Below are positions 50,549 to 61,468 of a DNA stretch of 64,000 nucleotides, piece by piece. Numbering within the stretch: position 1 is the first letter of the stretch; each line of letters begins with the position of its first letter. Under the pieces are notes generated by a model that was given only the letters and a program-made list of their open reading frames with translations, had not been told where the DNA came from and ran no database searches. The stretch spans positions 7,813 to 71,812 of the forward strand of contig ML986606.1 in NCBI GenBank assembly GCA_010094045.1, read 5' to 3'. A program made the position numbers and the translations under genes. The DNA is from Lojkania enalia. Lineage: Eukaryota; Ascomycota; Dothideomycetes; Pleosporales.

Positions 50549-51850
50549 AATGCTTCATAAAGTAATGGTTATTGAATTATGAACGGCGATGTCTAGTGCG
50601 AGGGCTAGTCGCTTCGGGCCGGAGCAACAGATATGCGGTTTTTTTTTTCTGTGTTTGCTAGTTCCGATAATTGTGTTGCTACTAGTATTGGACATGAGCC
50701 TGCAGAAGTTGGAAAGAGCAGACTCTGAATTCACCCAAGCATCTTGATGAAAGGAGACGATATGACGGTTCTTTCTTGACGACTGGGATATACTCGATAA
50801 TAGCCTCAATTGAATGACTTTCAATTCCATCGGTTCATTCTTCTAGATATTGCACTTCAACTAGGTATGGTAAATATGTCAAGTGATGATAATTGCTGTT
50901 TCTGGGGTCAAATTTCGATGTGCCTTGTCACTATGAAAGGACGAGAGGCGCTCTCATACTGTAACGGTATGGCGTTCTCCGCCGGGCTACTAATGTTTAA
51001 GAGCAAGTGGAGAAAAAAAACTGATTGTTGAGGCTGCTGGCATAAGCTGCCTATATACTGCTAAAATAGCGTTACACGTGATCATGTAACCAATGTACCA
51101 ATGAGCTGCTACTGCTGGCCGTATTGGTAATAGCCTGCTCCTGCCGAATGCCTCATTCAGCAAGTTGCCGCTCGTTCTTTTCTATTAAAGTAAATTTCGG
51201 AGAAATATTAAAGATTAAGAAATGCCTCTTCAATAGGGTAAGTCCATCCGGTAGTAGAGTCACTACTTACATCAACTTCGTGATCCATACCGAGTTGATC
51301 GAAGAAGCCGCTCTCGCCGAAACTTAGATTTAGTGACGAACAAGGATATTCATATAGTCTGAGTCAACCTTACATATATCCCAGCAATTGCTTGATTGGA
51401 AACCCAGGGATTAGGTTAGGACGCATTTGACATGGATACATAAATTGGGATGGTACTACCTCCGGATCCGGGTGGCCGGTGGCCGCCAAGTCCCTGTGCA
51501 AAACCTTAGATCGACTCCAGCAGCGCGTTCCTAAATATCTTCTATCAGCCTTTTTAATTGCTAACGGTGCTTAAAGTTGCATATGAAACAAAATGGTTTA
51601 TCGCTTCCGTGCTCTGCGCTCACATGAATTTCAAAAGTTGTAACTCCCCGGCTAAATATGGATTTGAAGTGAATGGACTGGGCTAGATACACATTGATCA
51701 CTATTTGAACACAATGTTTGAGAATACTCGACACATATTAGACTCTTCTCTTGCGACCTATTACGTAGATATCCGTCTAAGGCTACATCACTCCGTTATT
51801 GTAAAACGAAGGCTAATAACCCTGAGAGTTTTCAATCAATCATTGGTAAG
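50549..51850. other. Intergenic region downstream of the prenyltransferase gene
   Basis: A T-run lies at 50640-50650. The short open frames lack introns, domains or plausible starts. It probably holds the 3' UTR and terminator of the minus-strand prenyltransferase gene near 51600-51850. Confidence 0.4.
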
Positions 51851-52945
51851 TCACAATAGCTGTTTCATCACCTCTAAAGGAAAGAACTCAAGCAACAACC
51901 CAGCAGAAGTAATCGCGCCTACCATCCTACTGCCGTACATGAACCACCACATGCACTCGGACGGGTTCTTCAAGTCAACAGAATACACGTTCCAAAATAA
52001 CAGCGCAGTTGTTCCTCCACATGTCACGAAGAAATAAGAGAGCCCAAACCCTTGTACTAGCCCGGTAGCAGTAAGCAACACTGTCTGAAGGATGGCGACA
52101 AATGCGAGCAGCTGCCTAGGCCCATCCTTGAATCGGACGGCCATGCTCTTCACCCCTGCCTTGGCATCGTCTTCGACGTCTTGCTGTGCATAGATGGTGT
52201 CATAAACCACTGTCCAGCACACCTGTGCCAGATAGAAGAGCACCATCGCAATAACCATCTTCTGGTCCATCGTCCGGAAATCATATCCCACCGAGGCAGC
52301 GCCAATGAAGATCCCCGAAGCCATCTCGAACCCCAGGACTAGTTGAGGGAAGTCGGTAAAGCGTTTAGCAAAGGGGTAGAGTGCAAGAAGAATGATCTTT
52401 GGAATAGCTAAGATGGCACAATCTCGTGGGAGCTGATACAGAAAGAAGAGAGCGAAGAGGGTCAAGAAGCTCGTGAAGATATGGCCTTGGAGCTCACTCA
52501 AAGCTCCTCGGGCGATCGGCCGAAGCCTACAACGCGCCACTTGGCGGTCGTATTCTTTGTCTAGCGTGTCGTTCCACGAGCAGGCAGCGCCGCGCATAAA
52601 TACGGTGCCTGTGAAGAGGATAACATTGGTTTCAAGAAGTTTTATGGCTGAAACGGCACCGGAAAGTAAGACAGTGCCATAAAGTGTTCCAAACAAGTGA
52701 TGAAAGTAGAACGCATATATGCCTGTCGGCTTATCAATGCGCATCAATTCTCCGTAGGGGACCCATGATGCGGGAACGTGAGAAAGGATTCCGTTCTTTG
52801 GTAGAAAGTATCCTTGGGCAAAATCCCGGACGACAGTTTCTTTCTTCTGATTACTAGGCTTCTCAGCAACGAATTTGAGGTTTCCGTACTCCTGGTGTTC
52901 CACCATTGTGGTTCCATCCTGGAATTTTGATCGTTTGAGGGACAT
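51851..52945 (-). CDS. UbiA-family polyprenyltransferase, meroterpenoid type
   Basis: It transfers a prenyl chain from a diphosphate donor to an aromatic acceptor and should be a membrane enzyme. The single exon gives 364 aa from the ATG at 52945; the frame is open 18 codons further upstream but has no ATG there. Two Asp-rich Mg-diphosphate motifs are intact: Asn125-Asp126-x-x-Asp129-x-x-x-Asp133, followed by Arg-Pro-Ile-Ala-Arg-Gly-Ala, and Asp249-x-x-Tyr-Ala-x-x-Asp256-x-x-Asp259-Asp260. Several hydrophobic helices surround them. The RPIARGA(L/I)S variant is typical of fungal meroterpenoid prenyltransferases rather than the ubiquinone enzyme. It is divergent from the monooxygenase gene (630 bp between starts). 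Acceptor and chain length cannot be read from sequence. Confidence 0.93.
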   Translation of the reverse strand: MSLKRSKFQDGTTMVEHQEYGNLKFVAEKPSNQKKETVVRDFAQGYFLPKNGILSHVPASWVPYGELMRIDKPTGIYAFYFHHLFGTLYGTVLLSGAVSAIKLLETNVILFTGTVFMRGAACSWNDTLDKEYDRQVARCRLRPIARGALSELQGHIFTSFLTLFALFFLYQLPRDCAILAIPKIILLALYPFAKRFTDFPQLVLGFEMASGIFIGAASVGYDFRTMDQKMVIAMVLFYLAQVCWTVVYDTIYAQQDVEDDAKAGVKSMAVRFKDGPRQLLAFVAILQTVLLTATGLVQGFGLSYFFVTCGGTTALLFWNVYSVDLKNPSECMWWFMYGSRMVGAITSAGLLLEFFPLEVMKQLL

Positions 52946-53575
52946 GATGTGAGTAAAGGCCCGCGGTGTGTATCCGAGGAAATTGATTTTAGCAGGCAAA
53001 TTAATTGGAGGGTCAGTGAAGAGAAAATTGTGCGACGACCGAGTAGTACCGATGACAATTATCTTTCAATAGTGGTCGCCATCACAAGCGGACAATACCA
53101 ATATGTCAACGGGACTACCACTCGAAGAAAAAGATATACTAGTTGGCGTCTTGCTAACTCTCGGCACATGGATGCTCACTCTCCTCACTCATCCACCTCG
53201 TCATAGCAGACCATGAACTGACTAATGCTCGGAGTCCGAATTTTAATATATTGAATGGGAACCATGAGCCAATAACTTAGCCTTTGGCTGCTGTGCCCCC
53301 TGAGGAATGAGTCAGACACTAGATTTAACGCACGGTGGGATTTGAGCAGATCGGCAGGGATGGTTGGCTGGACTCTATAACACAACAGCATAAATGGTGC
53401 GTACTTAGAAGTTAGGCCGGCTATTTCGTCTCAAAAGGCTACTATTGTGCATTCTTGGAGCGCGGTAGCATTCTTGATTCCAAATTATCCTGCTTAAGCC
53501 ACTGTTTGGCTGGTCAATCCCAACAGGCCGATGACATCCGTGACCGGTGACAAGCAGCACTGAGCCGACTGCACG
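52946..53575. promoter_or_regulatory. Divergent promoter region, prenyltransferase / monooxygenase
   Basis: These 630 bp between two opposite start codons contain no gene of their own. They are the natural place for a shared control region. No operator for a known regulator was identified with confidence. Confidence 0.55.
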
Positions 53576-55045
53576 ATGGCCACGAAGTTCCTAATCATCG
53601 GCGGCGGACTTGCTGGCTTGGCAACAGCCATTGCTCTGAGGAGAAGCGGCCACACGGTAACCCTTCTGGAAGCAAGCAAGGAACTCTCAGAGGTACGCAT
53701 ACTCCTCATTGCTCAAAGTCACGAGTGCAATCTAACTAACAAATATACACTATTTAGGCTGGAGCAGGTATTCAAGTCCCTCCAAACTGCTCAAAGATAC
53801 TTGGGAAGTGGAATGTTCTGTCCGAAGTCAGTGCGCTTGCAAGTTTGCCTTATTTCCTTGAGTTGGTCTCGTACCGGGATGGCGGGCTGCTTTCCAGGAC
53901 GGTGTTACTTCCAGATATAGAGGCAAAATATCAGGCGCCACATCTCGTAATCCATCGAGCGGACTTCATGAAAGTCCTCCTAGAAAAAGCCAAGGCACTA
54001 CATGCAGAGCTTATCCTAGGCAGCCGGGTCAGTGAAATAGACTTCGAAGCCTTTTCGGTCCGCACAATGGATGGAAATACCTATACAGCGGACGTGATAA
54101 TTGGGGCCGATGGCGAGAACAGCTTCTGCCGACGAACTCTCCTTGGAAGCCAGGCCAAACCGGCGATCCCGTCTGGAAAACTCGCGTATCGTTTCTGCAT
54201 CCAGTCCGGTGTAGTTAAGCATGATAGCGTTACGGCGCACCTCGTCGAACCGACCAAAATAACCTGTTGGCTGGGGCCCCGCTCGCACGTTGTGTGCTAC
54301 GACATAGCCCAAAGAGGGACCTTCAATGTAGTCGCTGGTCGACCTGATACTCGGGACGACACCAATACGGGAGATTCTGGCCCCATGGCGCTGGCTGACC
54401 TCTACCAGTACTTCCAGGGTTGGGATCCCGCTCTAGGACGCCTGATCCAGCTAGCAGAGGACTGCACAGTGTTCAAGCTGATGATTCCGTCGATGCCAGC
54501 CGAAATGAATTGGATGCACCCTAGTGGGAAATTTTTGTTGATAGGCGATGCGGCGCATGCAATGCCACCCCACCTGTAAGCCAACCGTCTTGTTCTACGC
54601 CTCATCGTTCGCCCAAGTGCTCTATAGCAGCCCTAGCTATCGCAATAATATGGGTCCTTTCCTCTAGAGAGAATAGGAAATGTTTGCTAACTCATTGAGC
54701 AGGGCACAAGGCGCCACGGCGTGCATCGAGGACGCAGCGTTCCTAGGGTGTGTTTTCGCCAAGGTAAAGAGCATCCAGGATGTAGGCGACGCACTTCGCA
54801 TTTTCCAACACAATCGGAAGCCCCGTGTCATGGCTATCAGCAGACGTTCCGCGCAGGCGGGCCATATCTGGGCCTTGGCGGATGGGCTGGACCAAGAGAA
54901 ACGAGACCAGCGGCTCCGAGAGGGGCATCCGAACAGGGACTTTCCGAACCCGTTCTCTGATGTTGAGTTTCGAGATTGGCTATACGATTACGATGTCTTC
55001 GCTGAGGCTGAGGATGCATGGAGTAAGCGCGGAAATTTCCCGTAG
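53576..55045 (+). CDS. FAD-dependent aromatic monooxygenase (salicylate-hydroxylase-like)
   Basis: It is a class A flavin monooxygenase that hydroxylates, possibly with decarboxylation, or epoxidises an aromatic or prenylated substrate using NAD(P)H and O2. Three exons, 53576-53692, 53758-54575 and 54703-55045, encode 425 aa; both introns (65 and 127 bp) are GT-AG with CTAAC branch sites. Motifs: Gly9-Gly-Gly-Leu-Ala-Gly14 dinucleotide fold with Glu32 at the end of the second strand; Gly155-Ala-Asp-Gly158 (DG motif); Gly302-Asp303-Ala-Ala-His-Ala followed by a helix with Gln-Gly-Ala (GD motif), which is joined correctly only across intron 2. It has no obvious signal peptide or terminal anchor. 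It is convergent with the membrane-protein gene (192 bp apart). A meroterpenoid prenyl epoxidase role is an alternative. Confidence 0.92.
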
Positions 55046-55237
55046 CAAATGGGCATGCTCGATGTAGTCTGTGGTTCGTCAAGCCTCTTCTTGGGCACCA
55101 GGTTTTGTACGTTACACAGTGTGTCTGTTACACAAGATCCGAGATCCGATGACATTTACAAAGCGATTATCAATACTGCGGAATTTGTATCTTAGGCGGA
55201 ATTTCTATTCTACCCCAGACCGTCTTGCAAAAAAAGA

Positions 55238-56605
55238 CTAGCGCTCCTGGGAACTGTTCCAGCTCGTCTCTAACATACGAGTCACTCTAATTTGCTCTTG
55301 GCCGAGCTTCTCGCCTTTTGCAAAGCCAGCACCACTATCAGCACTGGAAGATGAGTTGATAGCGGACGGATATGACACCAACGGATAGTTGCCTTCTGCA
55401 TCGGTTTGCTTAATGTACGCAGGCTTGGAAAGAGATGTTCCATTCAACCCGCTGTTTGCATAGTAGCTGGATACTTTTGTGGTCTGTGGACCTCTGTATT
55501 TAGTGTACAGCGCCCGTAGAGGTGGAACGCAGCCACAGACTATGATGAGTGCTATTTCAACACTATGTCAGATTAACCTCACGATTCGCAGCGAAATCGA
55601 GAGTGAGTGCTAGACTAACCCAGTCCAAATGAACAAGCTGTATGTTTCCCAGGTAATGTCCGCTCGGGAGCTAAGAGTAGACAACATGCTCGTCTTGACC
55701 GCAGACGCTATCCCGGTACTACGAGGCCGTTAGTAGATGTTGAAGTATAATCGAATTGTTACTAACATGATACCGCATCCAAGAAGCACAACGAGACCAA
55801 TCCTCTTGAGCGTGTTCAACTTCAGATTCCAAACGATTGTCACTGGCAAGATGGCAAGGAAGAAATCCATCGCAGTGTTGATGCCTAAATGCAATGTATT
55901 AGGAATAGCTTCTAACGAAATGGCATTGTTGAATACTTACTCCCTGCATAAAGCGCAAAGTTCTCTTGAATGCTAGGATCCCAGCATCTGGTCGTTGCCT
56001 TGATGACAGGATTCCACAGCGCCCGCACGTCTTTGCATTGCGCGAAGTTAATGGTTATCATCAATAAGCAATTGATCATCAACCAGGCGCTGGAAAAGTA
56101 AAGGAACCATTTCCGCCAGCGCGAGGCTCTGTCTAGTAGTCGGATAATGAGAAGGGCAATGGCGATTTTCCCAACGCTCATGCAGAATACAGCGAATGCT
56201 TGCGTGAGCCAATTGAGTTTGGTCACGAACATCGCCTTCCCTGGGTCCTGGAGGAGATAATAAAAGTGGCGCGTCCCACCATTCAGCGCGAGGAGAGAGG
56301 TAAGGACCGTGAGTGGGATATTTGCAGTCTATGCTCATGTTAGTGCGATCGTGCCCGATCAAATCTAAGCATTCTCCCGACTAGATGGTTCTAAAGTATG
56401 AGGCTAAAACACCGACACTTACGGCTGTAGCCAACATGCACCAATCATCAGCACCGATAGCACCAATACTGACTCGCGAGTAAAGTCTTAAGATGACAAA
56501 CACTGTAGCTATCGAGCATCCTATAATGTAGGTTGCGGCTACTCGTGGTCCTCGATCCACATCGGGGCCGGGATAAGGAAGGGGTGGTGGTGCTGAAGCT
56601 GTCAT
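55238..56605 (-). CDS. Rhodopsin-like / SAT4-family integral membrane protein
   Basis: Five exons, read right to left: 56605-56423, 56328-55941, 55884-55767, 55718-55620 and 55562-55238. They encode 370 aa; introns of 94, 56, 48 and 57 bp are all GT-AG. The ATG at 56605 is preferred because the longer frame begins with TTG. A Pro-rich N-terminus precedes about seven hydrophobic segments. Features of the fungal rhodopsin-like (Pth11/SAT4-type) family include GADDWCML after helix 2, DPGKA and KLNWLTQ in the first loop, GKIAIALLIIRLL, AQCKDVRALW and CWDP, then a late Ile-Thr-W-E-T-Y segment and a Ser-rich hydrophilic tail. The molecular function of the family is unknown; members often sit in secondary-metabolite clusters. 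It is too long, and lacks the motifs, for the small meroterpenoid terpene cyclases. Confidence 0.88.
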
Positions 56606-57162
56606 GGTGTGTATATTGCAAGTCAGAAAGATGTGCAACGTCAGAATGAGAATCGATATCTAGCAACCCCAACCCATAGACTTGGTAGCAAGTCACATTT
56701 AATATAACGCTCAACTACTCTCATTACTTCGCTGTCGTTAGTCGAAACTGTCTAAGATCATCGGACTCCGAAATGCCACCTGCATTGAGGATGTGCTAAA
56801 AACGAGTAATACTGTCTAGCCCACAAGCCCTACAGCAAGCCTTCCGTACTTTTGTCCGTAAAATGTCGCCCTGGAACGAAGGCAGCTATTCTCGTTCTGG
56901 GGGATGCAGGCTGAACTTCTATACCCTGCTGACTGTTCCGTTTCCGGGACCTGTGACGGCCCCGAAGCATAATGCAGCGAAGTCTTAGAACGAATTTTTG
57001 TATCACCAAGGTGGCGCATGCTTATCGCGCATTCATAATACCTGGTCTACCTTCTATATGACTGCAGGTAGATCTGTCCACTGATCTCTGGGATTCATTT
57101 CAATATTTTTACAACTATCACAGTTACCAGCAACCTCGATCTTGTCTTCCCAGATCTATAAT
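56606..57162. promoter_or_regulatory. Divergent promoter region, membrane protein / O-methyltransferase
   Basis: These are 557 bp between opposite start codons, with only short chance open frames. They form the second divergent promoter of the group. Confidence 0.5.
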
Positions 57163-58515
57163 ATGGCATCTATGACAATGGAGGGTGTTGGAGCCTTGGT
57201 GCAGAAGATTGAGAAGCTTGCGGAAGATCTGCCAGCTTCTGTTCTTGAAAACGACAACCTTCGTCGTAGGCTGCGTGAGGCTTCCAAGAATCTGAGCATT
57301 GCGGCGCAAACACCCAGCGACACCGTTCATCTCATTGCTTATAGCACCCTCTACTCCTCAATGGCTCGCGTTGGAGTTGACACAAAGCTCTTTGAGGTTG
57401 TGTCAAAGAGTGTCGAGCCTATAAGCTCTGAACAAGCTGCCGAAGCTACCGGCGTTGATCCCATTCTCATGAGTAAGCTTTCCAGGTTACATTTATTTAT
57501 TTACTTTCTAAACTTAAATTCTCTCCAGAGCGCTTCTTGCGCTTCTACGCGTCATTTAGCTGGGTCAAGGAGGTTGGCGAGAACCAATTCATGGCCAATA
57601 ATGTGACTAAGGCCTTGTGTCCTCCGCTATCGACCGGCATCGAATTCTTGTAAGTTTTTAAGAAAATAGAATCGAAAGGCATGATCTAATTATCGGTATA
57701 TAGCAATACCGTTCTGAACCCGCCATTTGCTGCTTTACCAGAGTATCTGAAGTCTCATGACTACAAGAACCCGACCAATCCGGTCGACTCTCCATGGCAA
57801 ATGGGATACAATACTAAAGACCACCCGTTCGTCTGGCTGCAGTCGAATCTAAAGCACTTCCAGCTCTTCATGACTTGGCTTCCAATGGAGCGCGAGGGTC
57901 TTCCTCTATGGCTTGACGTCTTCCCATTTGAGCAAGAGGTAGCCCAAAACACTACGGACGACACCGTTCTATTCGTGGATGTCGGAAGTGCACTTGGAAG
58001 CCAGAGCGTCATGCTACGCGAGAAGCACCCGAGCCTAAAGGGCAAGGTCATCATTCAGGATCAGCAGCATGTTATTGCTGCGTTCCAGCAAATGGATAGA
58101 CCGGATATTGAGGCCCAGGTCTACGACTTCCTCACTCCCCAGCCCGTCAAAGGTAAATTTTATGCAGTGACCCTGCTTTTATACATTTTGACAATTTTTA
58201 GGCGCCCGGGCGTACTATCTACGCAACATTCTTCACGATCACCAGGACGGGCAATGCCGAGAGATTCTGCGCAATCAGATCTCTGCAATGGCAGATGACT
58301 CGGTGATTCTAATTGATGATATCGTGCTGCCAGAAACAGGAGCTAGATGGCGAGCTACCATGGCTGACATGAACATGATGAGTGCTCTAGCCGCTAGAGA
58401 GCGCTCTAAGAAGGAGGTGTTTGCCCTCCTTGAATCCGTCGGACTCAAAGTCGTCAAAGTCTGGGAATATGCTGTTGAGACGGGAGATTCCATCATTGTA
58501 GCTAGGCGGGGTTGA
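57163..58515 (+). CDS. SAM-dependent O-methyltransferase (COMT type)
   Basis: It methylates a phenolic hydroxyl using S-adenosylmethionine. Exons 57163-57472, 57529-57649, 57704-58152 and 58202-58515 encode 397 aa; introns are 56, 54 and 49 bp. The ATG at 57163 follows a non-ATG in-frame extension. An N-terminal helical dimerisation and winged-helix region (SSEQAAEATGVDPILM, residues about 90-105) precedes the SAM fold, with motif I Asp236-Val-Gly-Ser-Ala-Leu-Gly242. The catalytic region Tyr298-Tyr-Leu-Arg-Asn-Ile-Leu-His305-Asp-His carries the expected general-base His; the usual Trp after Asp is His. The later ADMNMMSALAARERSKKE motif is also conserved. The size is usual for fungal COMT-like enzymes. 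Methylation of a prenylated hydroquinone or phenol is inferred from the neighbours. Confidence 0.93.
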
Positions 58516-59373
58516 GCGTCCAGAATGGAGCTCCCATGAGAGAATCTTGCTATCCACCCTAGTTCAGATGACGGATTTTATAAAGTTAGACTTAAGCCGG
58601 AGGGCATAACAATGCGATTTCTAAATTGGCATTGTGTCTATATTATAGATACTAGAGCGCGAATGAATTAGAAGTTGCCTGTCTCGCAACCAAGCGCTGT
58701 TCCTGAAATTATCTCGGTGATCTCGTATTTACCCCGGACCGTTACAACGTCTGGAATCTAGGATTTCGGGGTTCAAGCATGAAAGGGTAGACGATAGTCC
58801 TAGAAGAGTAGAGATTCAACGTGGTCAACGTGGTTTGGTGTTCTGGTCCGGTTCGCGGCTCGGAACCTCCAACCTCCAACTGGAGTATACAAAAATTATA
58901 TTAAAGCAAATAAATCCTGCACGTTTCACCCTAGAGATGGCGACGGATAAAACCTACGAATGCGACAGCGCGTCAATTCCGGGAACTAAATCAGCAGGCT
59001 GCAAGCTTTGATCATCGATTCTCAGGCGGATCATCCGCTTGGCGCTGATTTCCTGTCGTGTAACCGGACATGTAGTAGCCCACGTGATCGCGGCTCATTG
59101 CCTCCAAATGGAGTCATACGAACGGATTACGGGGTACTGCATGGATCATCAGGCTTAGTCTTACGATTCCATAGTGTGGCGTCTCTAATCGTATCGTACT
59201 GTCGAGAACTAATGCGAACTTTAGAAAATGCATGGCTTATCAAAAGGCGATGGATCCAACAATGTGCGTGCCACTTTGCCTCGGCTACCTCTTAAGAGTG
59301 CCAGTTCTTTTGAATTACTGAGTAGATCGGGTCGGTTCTGGTTCTTTAGTACGGAATAGAGTCAATAGCAGCC
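58516..59373. other. Intergenic region between methyltransferase and laccase genes
   Basis: These 858 bp hold the terminator of the methyltransferase gene and the promoter of the laccase gene. The 95-codon open frame at 59008-59295 has no domain and is not supported. Confidence 0.5.
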
Positions 59374-61468
59374 ATGTCTTGGATAATGAATTTCCTGCTT
59401 TCGTCTGCGCCTTTGATATCCAATCTGCCCAACAGTCTAACCAATGGTATGTTGCGAATTCAAGGACTCTTACATGAGCAAATTTTGAGCTGATTCTGAT
59501 TCATCTGAAGGTCGATCTCTGCTCGGTACACTGGACTACTCCCCCCTATCTCTCTCGAGTTGGAAAGGCGTCAGGCCAAAGCCACAGACTCGGCGCTACA
59601 GCTGGACTATCACCAGGGAGTACCTCGCTCCTGATGGCTTGAATCGTAGCTTGATTCTTGTTAATCGTCAATTCCCTGGCCCTACTATTGAGGCCAACTT
59701 AGGTGACACCATATCGGTGACTGTTCACAACAAGCTCAAGGACCCACCAGAAGGCACCGCCATCCATTGGCATGGTCTGCCTCAGAAGGACTCAAAGTGG
59801 GCAGATGGGGTTCCATCCGTCACACAATGCCCCATTGCCGGCGGAAGTAGTTTTACTTATACCTTCAAGCCAGAGGTTGTAGGAAGCACCTGGTGGCATG
59901 CACACTTTACAGCGCAGTATACCGATGGTTTAGTTGGAGCACTTATCATACATGGTCCGAAGTATGCCGACTATGACGTCGACCTTGGACCTGTCTTGCT
60001 TGTAAGTCTCCTATGGTATGAAGTAGAAGGCAGTCTAGACAAGACTAACAGTAATACAGCAAGACTACTACCACATCGACTATGTCAGCTACTTACTAGC
60101 GGTGTACAACATTCCACCAGTATTCATACCTGTGGACACAAATCTCATCAACGGTCGCATGCCCTTTAACTGTAGTCTTGAGACCGAGGGCCGGGATTGC
60201 ATTGATGAGGCGACCGTTGCCAAATTCAGGTTTCAGTCCGGAAAGACGCATCTCCTTCGATTGATGAACGTGGGTGGTGCTACAATTCAGCACTTTTCGA
60301 TTGATAACCATGAGTTGACTGTGATTGCCGTTGACTTCGTTCCGATCGAGCCGTACACAGCTAAGGTCGTCACGCTCGGTATCGGACAGCGAACCGACGT
60401 GCTTGTTAGAGCGACTGGTAAACCTACTGATGCCGTCTGGATGCGTAGCGATGCCGATGTATTCTGTGTTAACGGAACAGTCTGGCAGCCAAATGCTACA
60501 GCAGCTGTGTATTACCCCAAAGCTGATAAGAATAAGAGACCAAGAACCAAGCCGTACGAATGGGACTCGATGAACTGCTTGAACGTAGGCATTTTCACAC
60601 CTAATCGCAAGTAGTACAACAATGCTGACAATAACATAGGACCCCTTGGAGAGCACCAAGCCATTGGCCATCAAGACTCCGCCTACCCCAGACTTAACCC
60701 AAACCGTCAACGTCAAGGCTGGTCTGAACGGCACAGGTCACCTGACTTTCACTGTCGACGACAGCCAGTTCCGTGCAAACTTCAGGTTCGCTGTCCACTA
60801 GCACACTCTTTTACTCTTCATCTCTCCTATACTAACCGTAATTAGTGAAACCCTCCTCCTAGCCGCTACCAGGGGCCAAACAGAATTTCCCAACAACCCT
60901 GAATACAACATCCACAACCTCGGCTCCGCCAAATCTGTCCGGCTGATTATCAAGAACTACTTCCCCGTCACGCACACCATGCACCTGCACGGCCACGCCG
61001 ACTTCTGGGTCCTGGCGGAGGGTATGGGGGAGTGGGACGGCGAAATCGTGAACCCGACGAACCCGCCGCGTCGCGATAGCGCACAGATGCGCATGGGCTT
61101 CCCCGAGAACCCAAGTTATCTCGTCATCCAGTTTGATGCGGATAACCCCGGCGTATGGAGCCTGCATTGTCATCTCGTCATCCACGTTAGCGCCGGCTTA
61201 TACATGAACATCATGGTACGTTGCTTCACAAACATGAACAATATATTTCCCCGGAAAAACCTAAGCATTGCCTAACACGCAACAGGAACATCCCGACGAG
61301 ATTCCCCACGAAGACTACGAGAGCATATTCAACCAGACATGCGAGCCGTGGAAGGCGTTTGTGGAGAAGTATCCGCCGTTCCAATTTGATTCAGGACTAA
61401 GGATGGTGAAGGAGAAGAGGTTTGACAGGAGCTTGGATGCGTTGGAGAGGTTGAGGGTAGAGGGTTAG
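59374..61468 (+). CDS. Multicopper oxidase, laccase-like
   Basis: It oxidises phenols by one-electron steps with reduction of O2 to water; products are quinones or coupled phenols. Six exons, 59374-59446, 59511-60001, 60060-60584, 60640-60785, 60846-61215 and 61286-61468, encode 595 aa, with phases consistent throughout. The first exon gives a hydrophobic N-terminus that may act as a secretion signal. All four copper-ligand segments are intact: His110-Trp-His112-Gly, Trp-Trp-His154-Ala-His156, His455-x-x-His458-Leu-His460-Gly-His462, and His519-Cys520-His521-x-x-x-His525-x-x-x-Gly-Leu-x-Met532, with the Cys and axial Met of the type 1 site. The donor of intron 4 (GTTCGC) is atypical but keeps the frame. 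Closely related pathway enzymes exist in fungal pigment clusters; here it probably does the terminal oxidation or dimerisation. Confidence 0.93.

Noticed and set aside
52946..52999. 18-codon N-terminal extension of the prenyltransferase
   Set aside because: The extension begins with TTG; the first in-frame ATG is at 52945, and family members do not need the extra residues.
55238..56605. Membrane protein as the terpene cyclase of a meroterpenoid pathway
   Set aside because: At 370 aa with DDW, DPGKA and CWDP motifs it fits the rhodopsin-like/SAT4 family; the integral-membrane cyclases are shorter and lack these motifs.
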